Below are positions 1-7,439 of a stretch of 64,000 nucleotides of DNA, in pieces. Under the pieces are notes generated by a model. The model saw only the letters and a program-made list of their open reading frames with translations, searched no databases and was not told where the DNA came from. The stretch's first letter is position 1; every line of letters begins with the position of its first letter. Source of the stretch: Betaproteobacteria bacterium (GTDB taxonomy: Bacteria > Pseudomonadota > Gammaproteobacteria > Burkholderiales > Burkholderiaceae_C); contig JADJWD010000001.1 in NCBI GenBank assembly GCA_016716535.1, positions 124,001-188,000 of the forward strand. The letters are read 5' to 3'. Position numbers and translations under genes: made by a program.

Positions 1-1
1 C

Positions 2-1222
2 GGTGCGACGCGCCGCGTCGAGGCCGTCTACAGCTACCCGCACCAGAACCACGCGACGATGGAGCCGATGAACGCGACGGCGCGCTGGACGGCCGAGCGT
101 TGCGAAGTCTGGACGCCGACGCAAAACGGCGAGGCCGCGCTCGCCGCCGCCGCCGAGGCCGCCGGCCTGAAGCCCGACCAGTGCGAGGTCTACAAGCTGC
201 CGCTGGGCGGCGGCTTCGGCCGCCGCGGCGCCGTGCACGACTGGGTGCGCCAGGCGGTGGTGATCGCGCGCGAACTGCCCGGCACGCCGGTCAAGCTGCT
301 GTGGAGCCGCGAGGAGGACATGACACACGGCCGCTACCACCCGGTGACGATGTGCAAGCTGACCGCGGGCCTCGACGACAAGGGCCAGCTCGACGCGCTG
401 CACATGCGCATCAGCGGCCAGAGCATCCTGGCGGGCCTCTTCCCGCAGAACGTGCGCGAGGGCCGCGACCCGGTGGTTTTCCAGGGGCTCAACGAAGGCG
501 GCGGCGAGGCGATGTTCGGCTACACGGTGCCCAACCTCCTGATCGACCACGCGATGCGCAACCCGCACGTGCCGCCGGGCTTCTGGCGCGGCGTGAACCT
601 GAATCAGAACGCGATCTACGTCGAGTGTTTCATCGACGAGGTCGCGCACGCGGCGGGCAAGGACCCGCTCGAGTTCCGCCGCGCACTGATGAAGAACCAC
701 CCGAAGCACCTCGCGGTGCTGGAGGCGGTGGCCACGCGCGCCGGCTGGGACAAGCCGGCCGCCGACGTGCGCGGGCAGAAGGTCTTCCGCGGCCTGGCGC
801 AGACCCACGGCTTCGGCAGTTATGTCGCCGCCTGCGCCGAGGTGTCGGTGAGCGCCGACGGTGAACTCGCGATCCACCGCATCGTTGCCGCGACCGACTG
901 CGGCCACGCGGTGAACCCGCAGCAGATCGAGGCGCAGATCGAGGGCTCGTTCGTCTACGGCCTCGGCGCGGCGCTGTTCGGCGAGTGCACGGTGAAGGAC
1001 GGCCGCATCGAGCAGACCAACTTCGACAGTTATCCGTCGCTCCTGATGCGCCACATGCCGAAGGTCGAGAGCATCGTCATGCCCTCGGGCGGCTTCTGGG
1101 GCGGCGTCGGCGAGCCGACGATCGCGGTGGCGGCGCCGGCGGTGCTGAATGCGATCTTCGCGGCGACGGGCAAGCGCGTTCGCGAGTTGCCGCTGCGGCA
1201 TCACTCGTTGAAGAGGGCTTGA
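2..1222 (+). CDS. Molybdopterin-binding subunit of a xanthine dehydrogenase/aldehyde oxidase family enzyme (IorB-like), 5' truncated
   Basis: The gene begins before the window; the frame is open from base 2 and reads into the family motif HATMEPMNATA. This subunit carries the molybdenum cofactor and hydroxylates aldehydes or N-heterocycles, normally with a small 2Fe-2S subunit. Visible motifs are the cofactor-binding GGGFGRRG, the PPGFWRGVN segment and, near the C-terminus, GGVGEPT, whose Glu is the expected catalytic base. About 407 residues are present, roughly the C-terminal half of an IorB-type chain. soxX starts 35 bp downstream on the same strand, so co-transcription is possible although no functional link is known. 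The substrate cannot be told from sequence. Confidence 0.85.
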   Translation, partial: GATRRVEAVYSYPHQNHATMEPMNATARWTAERCEVWTPTQNGEAALAAAAEAAGLKPDQCEVYKLPLGGGFGRRGAVHDWVRQAVVIARELPGTPVKLLWSREEDMTHGRYHPVTMCKLTAGLDDKGQLDALHMRISGQSILAGLFPQNVREGRDPVVFQGLNEGGGEAMFGYTVPNLLIDHAMRNPHVPPGFWRGVNLNQNAIYVECFIDEVAHAAGKDPLEFRRALMKNHPKHLAVLEAVATRAGWDKPAADVRGQKVFRGLAQTHGFGSYVAACAEVSVSADGELAIHRIVAATDCGHAVNPQQIEAQIEGSFVYGLGAALFGECTVKDGRIEQTNFDSYPSLLMRHMPKVESIVMPSGGFWGGVGEPTIAVAAPAVLNAIFAATGKRVRELPLRHHSLKRA

Positions 1223-1257
1223 GCGGGGGCGGAGGCGCGGGCGCACATCGGGCCGCC

Positions 1258-1662
1258 ATGTCCACCGCTGCGCTGCTGCTGGCCGCTGCGGGCTTTGTCG
1301 TCGTCGGCGACGGCATCCCGGCGCGCTTGACCGGCACCGTGCCCGGCGACGCAGCGCGCGGCCGTGCGCTCGTCGCCAATCGCCAGGTGGGCCTGTGCCT
1401 GCTGTGTCACCAGGCGCCGATCGCCGAAGCGCGGCAGCAGGGCAACCTCGCCGGCGACCTGGCCGGCGCCGGCCGGCGGTGGAGCGAGGCGCAACTGCGG
1501 CTGCGCCTCGTCGACCCGAAGCGGCTCGACCCGGCGACGCCGATGCCGGCGTACCACCGCACCGAGGGCTTGTCGCGCGTCGGCGCGCGCTGGGCGGGCC
1601 GGCCCGTCTTCGAGGCGCAGCAGGTCGAGGATGTCGTCGCGTGGCTGGTGACGTTGAAGTGA
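1258..1662 (+). CDS. soxX: SoxX, sulfur-oxidation c-type monohaem cytochrome
   Basis: SoxX is the small cytochrome of the periplasmic SoxAX complex, which couples thiosulfate to the SoxY carrier. The product has 134 residues with one haem site, CLLCH, followed by the family segment GNLAGDLAGAGRRWSEAQLR and a C-terminal QQVEDVVAWL. The distal haem ligand is probably the Met in TPMPAY. The ATG at 1258 is chosen because a hydrophobic stretch follows directly; the n-region lacks clear positive charge, so the exact start is uncertain. soxY begins 11 bp downstream and the order X-Y-Z-A is that of classical sox operons. Confidence 0.9.
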   Translation: MSTAALLLAAAGFVVVGDGIPARLTGTVPGDAARGRALVANRQVGLCLLCHQAPIAEARQQGNLAGDLAGAGRRWSEAQLRLRLVDPKRLDPATPMPAYHRTEGLSRVGARWAGRPVFEAQQVEDVVAWLVTLK

Positions 1663-1673
1663 GCCTGGGTGTG

Positions 1674-2156
1674 ATGGACGAGCAGGAAAGCCGCCGTGCG
1701 AATGCCGCGGAATCGCCACGGCCGCGCCGCCGCGCCGTGCTGGTGGCCGGCGCCGCGCTGCTCGTCATCGCACGCCCCGCCGCCGCGACACCCCAGGCGC
1801 TGCGCGAGGCGGTCGCCGCCTTCACCGGCGGCGCGACGCCGCGCCCGGGTCGCGTGCGGCTCGAAATTGCCGAGCTCGTCGAGAACGGCAACGCGGTGCC
1901 GGTGACGGTGAGCGTGCAAAGCCCGATGACCGCGGCCGACCACGTGCGGCGCATCGCGCTCTTCACCGAGCGCAACCCCGAGCCGGGCGTCGCCGTCTTC
2001 CACCTCTCGCCGCGCAACGGCCGCGCGCGCATCGCCACGCGCATGCGGCTGGCCACGTCGCAGCAGGTGCTGGCGCTGGCCGAGACGAGCGACGGCAGCT
2101 TCTGGCAGGCGAGCGTCGACGTGATCGTCACGCTCGCGGCGTGTGTCGAGAGCTGA
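1674..2156 (+). CDS. soxY: SoxY, sulfur carrier subunit with a non-canonical C-terminal tail
   Basis: SoxY holds sulfur intermediates covalently on a C-terminal cysteine while the Sox enzymes act on it. The 160-residue product starts with a twin-arginine-type leader (RPRRRAVLVAG) ending in PAAAT, as expected for a Tat-exported carrier. The family core (GNAVPVTVSVQSPM, ADHVRRIALFTERNP) is intact. The end is unusual: the classical tail is GGCGG, whereas here it reads TLAACVES, so the cysteine survives four residues from the end without its glycine arm. The ATG at 1674 directly follows an in-frame GTG at 1671. soxZ begins 16 bp downstream. Confidence 0.88.
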   Translation: MDEQESRRANAAESPRPRRRAVLVAGAALLVIARPAAATPQALREAVAAFTGGATPRPGRVRLEIAELVENGNAVPVTVSVQSPMTAADHVRRIALFTERNPEPGVAVFHLSPRNGRARIATRMRLATSQQVLALAETSDGSFWQASVDVIVTLAACVES

Positions 2157-2172
2157 ACGCACATTTGCCATC

Positions 2173-2514
2173 ATGAGCGACGCCGCTGCCACCCCGGTGC
2201 GCGCCCTCGTCACGCTGCCGCGCGAAGTGAAGCGCGGCGAGCCGTTCGAGGTGCGCCTGCTCGTCGCGCACCCGATGGAAACCGGCCACCGCGCCGACGC
2301 GCAAGGCCAACGCGTGCCGCGCGACATCGTGCGCCGCATCGAGTGCCGGCTCGACGGCGACCTCGTCTTCGCCGCGGACCTGCACCCGGCCATCGCCGCC
2401 AACCCGTACGTCGCCTTTCCGCTCGTCGTGCAGGGCGAGGGCACGCTCGTCGTCGCCTGGACCGGCGACCGCGGCTTTGCCCACCGCACGAGCGTGGTGG
2501 TCAAGCCGCTGTGA
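2173..2514 (+). CDS. soxZ: SoxZ, partner of the SoxY sulfur carrier
   Basis: SoxZ forms the SoxYZ heterodimer that presents bound sulfur to the other Sox proteins. The 113-residue product has no signal peptide, as expected because SoxZ is carried out with Tat-exported SoxY. Family features are VRALVTLPREVKRGEPFEVRLLVAHPMETGHR near the N-terminus and the immunoglobulin-like C-terminal strand EGTLVVAWTGDRG. The ATG at 2173 is preferred to an upstream ATG at 2143 because it gives the usual SoxZ length. Its TGA shares a base with the soxA ATG (TGATG), suggesting translational coupling. Confidence 0.9.
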   Translation: MSDAAATPVRALVTLPREVKRGEPFEVRLLVAHPMETGHRADAQGQRVPRDIVRRIECRLDGDLVFAADLHPAIAANPYVAFPLVVQGEGTLVVAWTGDRGFAHRTSVVVKPL

Positions 2515-3356
2515 TGGGGTGCCGCGGCGGGACGGGCATCGCCGCGGGCGCGGTTCTCGCCGTCATCACCGCCGCGCTCATCTCTGCCTGCCAGGTGCCG
2601 GCGTCCGGGCCGACCACCGTATCGGCCAGCACCGCCCCACCCCGCCGCTCCGGCTTCGACGACATGAGCGCCGCGACGCAGGCGATGCAGCGCGACGACG
2701 CCGCGAACCCCGCGTGGCTCTGGGTCGAAGACGGCCGCCAGCGCTTCGACGCGCAATGCGCGCGCTGCCACACGGTGGCCGCGATGGCCGGCGTCGCGGC
2801 GCGCTACCCGGCCTGGGATGCCGCCGCCGGCCGGCCGTTGACGCTCGGCCAGCGCATCGCCGACTGCCATGCGCGGCGCGTCGCTTCCAGTCCGTTCGGG
2901 CTGAGCTTGTCGAAGGGCCCCGCGCAACACACCGCCTCGTGGCTCCCCGAACACGACGCCCGCCTCGCGCTCGAAGCCTTCGTCGCCCTGCAATCCCGCG
3001 GCCAGCCGATCGCGCCGCCGGCCGACGCGCGCCTCGCGCCATGGCGCGCGCGCGGCGAAACGCTCTTCAGACAACGCATGGGCCAGCTCGATCTGGCTTG
3101 CGCGCATTGCCACGAGCGCCGCGCCGGCCGGCGCCTGGCCGGCAGCGTCATCCCGCAAGGCCACCCGACCGGCTACCCGATCTACCGCCTCGAGTGGCAG
3201 GGCCTCGGCTCGCTGCAACGCCGCCTGCGCGGCTGCCTCGTCGGCGTGCGCGCCGAGCCGTTCGGTGATGACGACGACGATGCCACCGCGCTCGAGGTCT
3301 ACCTGATGTCGCGCGCCGCGGGTCTCGCGATGGAGACGCCGGCCGTACGGCCATGA
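2514..3356 (+). CDS. soxA: SoxA, dihaem c-type cytochrome carrying an in-frame repeat insertion
   Basis: SoxA is the catalytic cytochrome of SoxAX. The 280-residue product has a leader resembling a lipoprotein or secretory signal (AALISACQ), the family start RSGFDDMSAATQAMQRDDAANP, haem motifs CARCH and CAHCH, and the C-terminal GCLVGVRAEPF with the expected cysteine haem ligand that becomes a persulfide. The segment SSPFGLSLSKGP, encoded by the dispersed repeat at 2892-2917, interrupts a loop between ADCHARR and LPEHDARL without breaking the frame. No soxB, soxC or soxD follows. The gene ends just before a cluster of the same repeats. Confidence 0.88.
   Translation: MGCRGGTGIAAGAVLAVITAALISACQVPASGPTTVSASTAPPRRSGFDDMSAATQAMQRDDAANPAWLWVEDGRQRFDAQCARCHTVAAMAGVAARYPAWDAAAGRPLTLGQRIADCHARRVASSPFGLSLSKGPAQHTASWLPEHDARLALEAFVALQSRGQPIAPPADARLAPWRARGETLFRQRMGQLDLACAHCHERRAGRRLAGSVIPQGHPTGYPIYRLEWQGLGSLQRRLRGCLVGVRAEPFGDDDDDATALEVYLMSRAAGLAMETPAVRP
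2892..2917 (+). repeat. Dispersed REP-like repeat inside soxA
   Basis: The core reads CCGTTCGGGCTGAGC followed by TTGTCGAAGGG. The same motif, direct or inverted, occurs at 3368-3454 and 36524-36600. It is the short repeat that yields PFGLSLSK or its reverse-frame equivalents in many Burkholderiales proteins. Here it is read in frame within soxA. Confidence 0.85.
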
Positions 3357-3367
3357 GGGCAACGACC

Positions 3368-3454
3368 AAGCTCAGCCCGAACGGGTGCTACTTCAGCGAG
3401 GGCTTCGACATGCTCAGCCCGAACGGGTCCTTGGGGCTTGCTCGGCCCGAACGG
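3368..3454 (-). repeat. Cluster of three REP-like repeat copies
   Basis: Three partial, inverted copies of the repeat found in soxA lie in the soxA/SirB2 convergent gap: AAGCTCAGCCCGAACGGG near 3368, CTTCGACATGCTCAGCCCGA near 3403, and a decayed copy CTTGCTCGGCCCGAACGG near 3437. They occupy nearly all of the gap and may form the transcript ends of both genes. Confidence 0.8.
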
Positions 3455-3467
3455 ATGCCAAGCCGCC

Positions 3468-3878
3468 TCACCCGCCCGCCAGCGCCCCCATCCACCCCAG
3501 CGGATGCCGCGTCAGCGGCACCGTCACCAGTGTCGCCACCGACAGCAGCGCGGCGACGAAGAACGCGGCACGCGCTGCGCGCGTCTTTGCGCGCTTCAGC
3601 GCAAACGAGCCGAGCACGATGTACAGCAGCAGCCAGCCGAACTTGGCGCCGAGCCACGCTTCGCGCACCGGGTGCAGGCGCAGCATCGTCCACAGCAGCA
3701 CGCCGGCGGTCAGCAGCGCCGTGTCGATGGCCACACTCGCGCGGCGCACGCCGGCGGCCAGCGGCCAGGTGGCGCCGGCCAGCACCGCGCCGCCGCGCGC
3801 CACGAAGAGCGCTGCGCTGACGCCGACCAGCCAAACGTGCGCCTGCTTCAGTTCGAAGTACCAATCGATCAATGCCAT
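3468..3878 (-). CDS. SirB2 family integral membrane protein
   Basis: A 136-residue protein predicted to have four membrane helices (around residues 15-45, 48-66, 78-92 and 104-120). The start ALIDWYFELKQAHVWLVGVS and the Arg/Lys-rich loop before the last helix fit the SirB2 family, named from a Salmonella locus affecting invasion-gene expression; its molecular function is not established. The CAT at 3876-3878 is the first sensible start and no strong ribosome-binding site is seen. The gene is convergent with soxA and divergent from the ABC operon at 4135. The 256-bp gap upstream (3879-4134) shows nothing recognisable. Confidence 0.8.
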   Translation of the reverse strand: MALIDWYFELKQAHVWLVGVSAALFVARGGAVLAGATWPLAAGVRRASVAIDTALLTAGVLLWTMLRLHPVREAWLGAKFGWLLLYIVLGSFALKRAKTRAARAAFFVAALLSVATLVTVPLTRHPLGWMGALAGG

Positions 3879-4134
3879 CACATGATGATGCCGCGCCCGG
3901 CGGCGACGGCGCCGTGCCGTCCCTTCGTCCAGCAGGCTGATGCCGTGCGGCTGCGGTCGCGCAGGCGCCGCGCAGACCGTTACGCTTGCGCTGCGGGAAA
4001 ACGCCGCTGACCCGCCGCCGCGGCCGTTCCTAGACTCGCCGCGCCGGCCGCCCAGCCACCGGCCTGGGCGACAAAAAGGGCGCCCGCCGGCGGCACACTC
4101 CCGACGCGCCCTTCTCCGATCCACCCGCCGCCCC

Positions 4135-5016
4135 ATGGTCGCCGCCCCCCACGCTGCCAGCGCCGCCAGCGCCGATGCGCTGAACGCCGCCCCCCGGCCC
4201 CCCCGCGCCGATGGGCGCGCCCAGGCGGGCAGCGACGAAGCCCGCCCGCTCGTGCGCATCGACCGCATCGGCAAGCGCTTCCCCGACGGCGTTGCGGTGC
4301 TGCACGACTTCTCGCTCGACATCGCCGAGCACGACTTCGTCAGCCTGATCGGCCCCGGCGGCTGCGGCAAGGGCACGGTGCTGCGGCTGCTGGCCGGGCT
4401 GGTGCCGGCCACCGCCGGCAAGATGACCTGGGCCGCGCACCGCACGCTCGGCGCCTCGCGCACCGACCGCGAGCTGGCGTTCGTCTTCCGCGAGCCGGCG
4501 CTGATGCCGTGGGCGTCGCTGTTCGACAACGTCTTCCTGCCGCTGCGCCTGTCGGGCATGACGCGCCAGCGCGCCGCCGACACCGTGCACGACGCGCTCG
4601 CCGTCACCGGCATCGCGCGCCACGCCGCGGCCACGCCGGCCGAGCTGCCGCCCGCGGTGCAGGTGCGCGCGGCGATCGCGCGCGCGCTCGTCACGCACCC
4701 GCGCCTCGTGCTGATGGACGAGCCGTTCGCGGCGCTCGACCCGCTGACGCGCGCGCGCCTCGCGGACGACCTGCTGGCGATCTGGAAGACGCACCGCTTC
4801 ACCGTGGTGCTGGCCACGCAGAGCGTCGCCGACGCGGTGTTCCTCTCGCGCCGCGTCGTCGTGATGTCGCCGCGGCCGGGCCGCGTCGTGCGCGAGCTGC
4901 GCATCGGCGAGCCGTACCCGCGCACGAGCGGCGACTTCCCGCTCAGCGGCCGCTTCAACGAGCACGTCAAGGCGGTGCAGCGCTCGCTGCACGCGTCGGT
5001 GCTGGGCATCGCCTGA
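4135..5016 (+). CDS. ABC transporter ATP-binding protein (SsuB/TauB type) with degenerate catalytic motifs
   Basis: The 293-residue protein aligns with the nitrate/sulfonate/taurine-type ATPases over its whole length, starting at LVRIDRIGKRFPDGVAVLHDFSLDI. Several nucleotide-handling motifs are altered. Walker A is GPGGCGKGT instead of GPSGCGKST. The Q-loop position reads FREP. The signature LSGGQ/M is replaced by LPPAV. The switch histidine is lost (ATQSVADA instead of VTHDxxEA). Walker B (LVLMDEPFAALD) is intact. The permease ATG overlaps its stop (TGATG). Either the protein hydrolyses ATP poorly or it is decaying while its frame is preserved. No substrate-binding protein gene is adjacent. 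Confidence 0.85.
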   Translation: MVAAPHAASAASADALNAAPRPPRADGRAQAGSDEARPLVRIDRIGKRFPDGVAVLHDFSLDIAEHDFVSLIGPGGCGKGTVLRLLAGLVPATAGKMTWAAHRTLGASRTDRELAFVFREPALMPWASLFDNVFLPLRLSGMTRQRAADTVHDALAVTGIARHAAATPAELPPAVQVRAAIARALVTHPRLVLMDEPFAALDPLTRARLADDLLAIWKTHRFTVVLATQSVADAVFLSRRVVVMSPRPGRVVRELRIGEPYPRTSGDFPLSGRFNEHVKAVQRSLHASVLGIA

Positions 5017-5945
5017 TGGAGCCGGCCGGCGCAGCGGCGCCCCCCCCGCCCAGCAGCAACGGCCGCGGACACACCCACGCGCGGCGCAGCGACGAACAAC
5101 GCGCCGCCGACCGCGCGCGGCGGGCGCGCTGGGCGGCACGCGCCGCGCGCGTCGGGCTGCCGCTGCTCGTGCTCGCGGCGCTCGCCGCGGCCTGGGAATG
5201 GCTCGTGCCGGTGCTGAAGCCGGCGCCCACGGCGCTGCCGGCGCCTTCGCTCGTGCTGGAGGCGCTCGGCCGCCACGGCGAGAGCCTCGCCCGCGCCGCG
5301 GCGGCGACGGCCGGCATCGCCGCGCTGGGCCTGGCCATTGCGGCGCTGGCCGGCGCACTGCTGGCGGTGGCCTTTGCGCTCTCGCGCTGGGTCGAGGCGG
5401 CGTTGCGGCCGCTCGCATTGGCCGTGCAGGCGGCGCCGGTGGTGGCGCTGGCGCCGCTCGTGCTGTGGCAGGCCGATACGACGGCGGCGGCGCTGGTGAT
5501 ATCGACCGCGCTCGTCGCCTTCTATCCTTTTGCTGCGCAGACGACGCGCGCGCTTGCGAACACCGACCCGCGGCTGCGTGAGCTGTACGCGCTGTACGAA
5601 GCGACGTCGTGGCAGCGTCTGCGGCTGCTGCTCGTGCCGGGCGCGCTCCCCGGCTTGCTGCACGGCCTGCGCGGCGCCGCGGCGCTGGCGCCCGCGGCGG
5701 CACTGACGGCCGAGTTCGTCGCACTCGCCGTCGGCGCGACGGTGTCGCCGGCCGGGCTGGCCACGCCGCTGTTGCAGGCGATCCAGGGCCACGACGTGGC
5801 GCTGCTGTGGGCGACGCTGGCGGTTGCCGCGTTGCTGGCGATCGTCTTCATCGGCCTCGGCGCACTGGCCGCCCCGCGCACCGAGCCGCGGCACGGCAGT
5901 CACGCCGGTGCGATGGCGAGTTGGCGTGACGGTGAGATGGCCTGA
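5016..5945 (+). CDS. ABC transporter permease (SsuC/TauC type)
   Basis: A 309-residue membrane protein with about six helices after a 60-residue Arg/Pro-rich cytoplasmic N-terminus. The coupling-loop region around LRLLLVPGALPGLLHGLRGAAAL matches the EAA loop of BPD_transp_1 permeases that contact the ATPase. The start ATG overlaps the ATPase stop codon. The C-terminus (ASWRDGEMA) comes from a short imperfect repeat of ATGGCG/GTGACGG that continues past the stop. The genetic context (ATPase, permease, amidohydrolase) suggests import of a nitrogenous ring compound such as a pyrimidine derivative; this is inference. Confidence 0.85.
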   Translation: MEPAGAAAPPPPSSNGRGHTHARRSDEQRAADRARRARWAARAARVGLPLLVLAALAAAWEWLVPVLKPAPTALPAPSLVLEALGRHGESLARAAAATAGIAALGLAIAALAGALLAVAFALSRWVEAALRPLALAVQAAPVVALAPLVLWQADTTAAALVISTALVAFYPFAAQTTRALANTDPRLRELYALYEATSWQRLRLLLVPGALPGLLHGLRGAAALAPAAALTAEFVALAVGATVSPAGLATPLLQAIQGHDVALLWATLAVAALLAIVFIGLGALAAPRTEPRHGSHAGAMASWRDGEMA

Positions 5946-5963
5946 TGGCGTGACGGCGGCGCG

Positions 5964-7439
5964 ATGAGCCCCTTCCACCCGTCGCGCTGGCCCGAGCGGC
6001 TGCCCGCGCGCTACTGGCTGGCACGTGCGCGTGTGCCGTTGTCGCTGCTCGCGCCCGCGCCCGCGCCGCAGCCGCTGCTCACACCTGCGTCGCGCGACGC
6101 CGGCCTCGTCTCGCTGCTCGTCGACGACGGGCGCATCGCCGGCATCGAGCCCGTCGCCACGCCGGTCGACGCGGGCAGCACCACGGTCTTCGACCTCGCC
6201 GGCGCGACGGTGCTGCCGGCCTTCGTCGACGCGCACACGCACCTCGACGAGGGCGACCTGCTCGCCACCGGCATCACCCCGGCGCGCGACCTCGCCGCGG
6301 CCACGGCGCGCATGCGCGACGAACCCGCCCGCTGGACCGAGGCCGAACTGCGCACGCGCATCGGCTTCGCGCTGCGCACGGCGCTCGCGCACGGCACGCG
6401 CGCGCTGAACACCTACGTCGACTGGCCCGACCCCACCGACCCCGAAGGCCCGCTCGCCTGGCGCGTGTTCGCGGACCTGAAGCGCGAGTGGGCGGGCCGC
6501 GTCGACCTGCACTTCACCTCGCTGCTGGCGCTGCACCACCTGGCCGACGAAGCCGCGGCGCTGACGCTGGCGCGCACGCTCGCCCGCGCGCCGGAGGGCC
6601 GCGGCGCGCTCGGCCTCGTCGTCGATGCGGGCGCGCCGCTGCAATGGCTGCCGCGCGCCTTCGAGCTGGCCGAGCGGTTCGACCTGGCGCTCGACTTCCA
6701 CATCGACCAGCACCTCGCGCCGCCCGAGGCGCACATCGGCCACGTCGCGCGCCTGGCCCGGCTGGCCCGCGAACGCGGATGGGGCACGAGTGTCGTCTGC
6801 GGCCATGCCTGCGTGCTGGGCGCGCTCGACGACGACGAGCACGACGCGCTGCTCGACGAGATCGCCGCCAGCGGCCTGACGCTGGTATGCCTGCCGGCCA
6901 CCGACCTGTGGCTGCAGGACAGCGGCATGGACACGTCGCACAACGTGCAGCGCGGCGCACGCACCGGCCGGCGCACGCCGCGCCAGCGCGGGCTGCTGCC
7001 GCTGCACGAGGCGCGCGCGCGCGGCATCCCGATCGTGCTCGGCAGCGACCACCACCGCGACCTCTTCTTCCCCGGCGGCGACCTCGATCCGCTGCAAACG
7101 CTGGCGCTGGCGGCCAACGCGGCGCAGCTCGACGACGCGGTCTTCGAATGGGCCGACACGGTGACGACGACGGCGGCGCGGCTGCTCCGCGGGGCCGATG
7201 CGTCGGGCGAATCCGGCGAGTCCGGCGCATCGGACCTCGCCGTCGGCGCCGTCGCCGATCTCGTGCTGCACCCCGGCCGCACGAGCGCCGAAGTGCTGGG
7301 CCGCCCGCACCACGGCCGCCAGGTGCTGCGCGCGGGTCAGCGACTTGCCGCCGACGACGCGGTGCCGCCGGACTTCCGCGACCTCGACCGCGGCATCGAG
7401 CACCGCATCGACCACCGCATCGAGAGATGGCCGACATGA
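5964..7439 (+). CDS. Cytosine-deaminase-like amidohydrolase
   Basis: A 491-residue metal-dependent hydrolase of the amidohydrolase superfamily. Expected metal and substrate residues are visible: HTHLD at about residues 91-95, FHIDQH near 246, CGHAC near 280 and GSDHHRD near 361, an arrangement like cytosine deaminases. It should hydrolyse a C-N bond of a ring or amide substrate in the cytoplasm. It is the third gene of the ABC operon, starting 18 bp after the permease, and its TGA overlaps the next start (ATGA at 7436). Near the C-terminus a small GESGESGAS repeat is encoded. The substrate is unknown. Confidence 0.8.
   Translation: MSPFHPSRWPERLPARYWLARARVPLSLLAPAPAPQPLLTPASRDAGLVSLLVDDGRIAGIEPVATPVDAGSTTVFDLAGATVLPAFVDAHTHLDEGDLLATGITPARDLAAATARMRDEPARWTEAELRTRIGFALRTALAHGTRALNTYVDWPDPTDPEGPLAWRVFADLKREWAGRVDLHFTSLLALHHLADEAAALTLARTLARAPEGRGALGLVVDAGAPLQWLPRAFELAERFDLALDFHIDQHLAPPEAHIGHVARLARLARERGWGTSVVCGHACVLGALDDDEHDALLDEIAASGLTLVCLPATDLWLQDSGMDTSHNVQRGARTGRRTPRQRGLLPLHEARARGIPIVLGSDHHRDLFFPGGDLDPLQTLALAANAAQLDDAVFEWADTVTTTAARLLRGADASGESGESGASDLAVGAVADLVLHPGRTSAEVLGRPHHGRQVLRAGQRLAADDAVPPDFRDLDRGIEHRIDHRIERWPT

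Noticed and set aside
1407..3362. Long minus-strand open frame opposite soxX-soxA
   Set aside because: The plus-strand sox genes have clear families and haem motifs; the antisense product has none.
3361..3460. Possible CRISPR-like array near the soxA end
   Set aside because: Copies are unequal, decayed and not separated by uniform spacers; the same unit occurs inside soxA and at 36.5 kb, so it is a dispersed repeat.
3468..7415. Very long open frame on the minus strand opposite the ABC operon and amidohydrolase
   Set aside because: Only its 3' end (SirB2-like, 3468-3878) has family similarity; the rest is low-complexity Arg/Ala-rich antisense sequence produced by high GC content.
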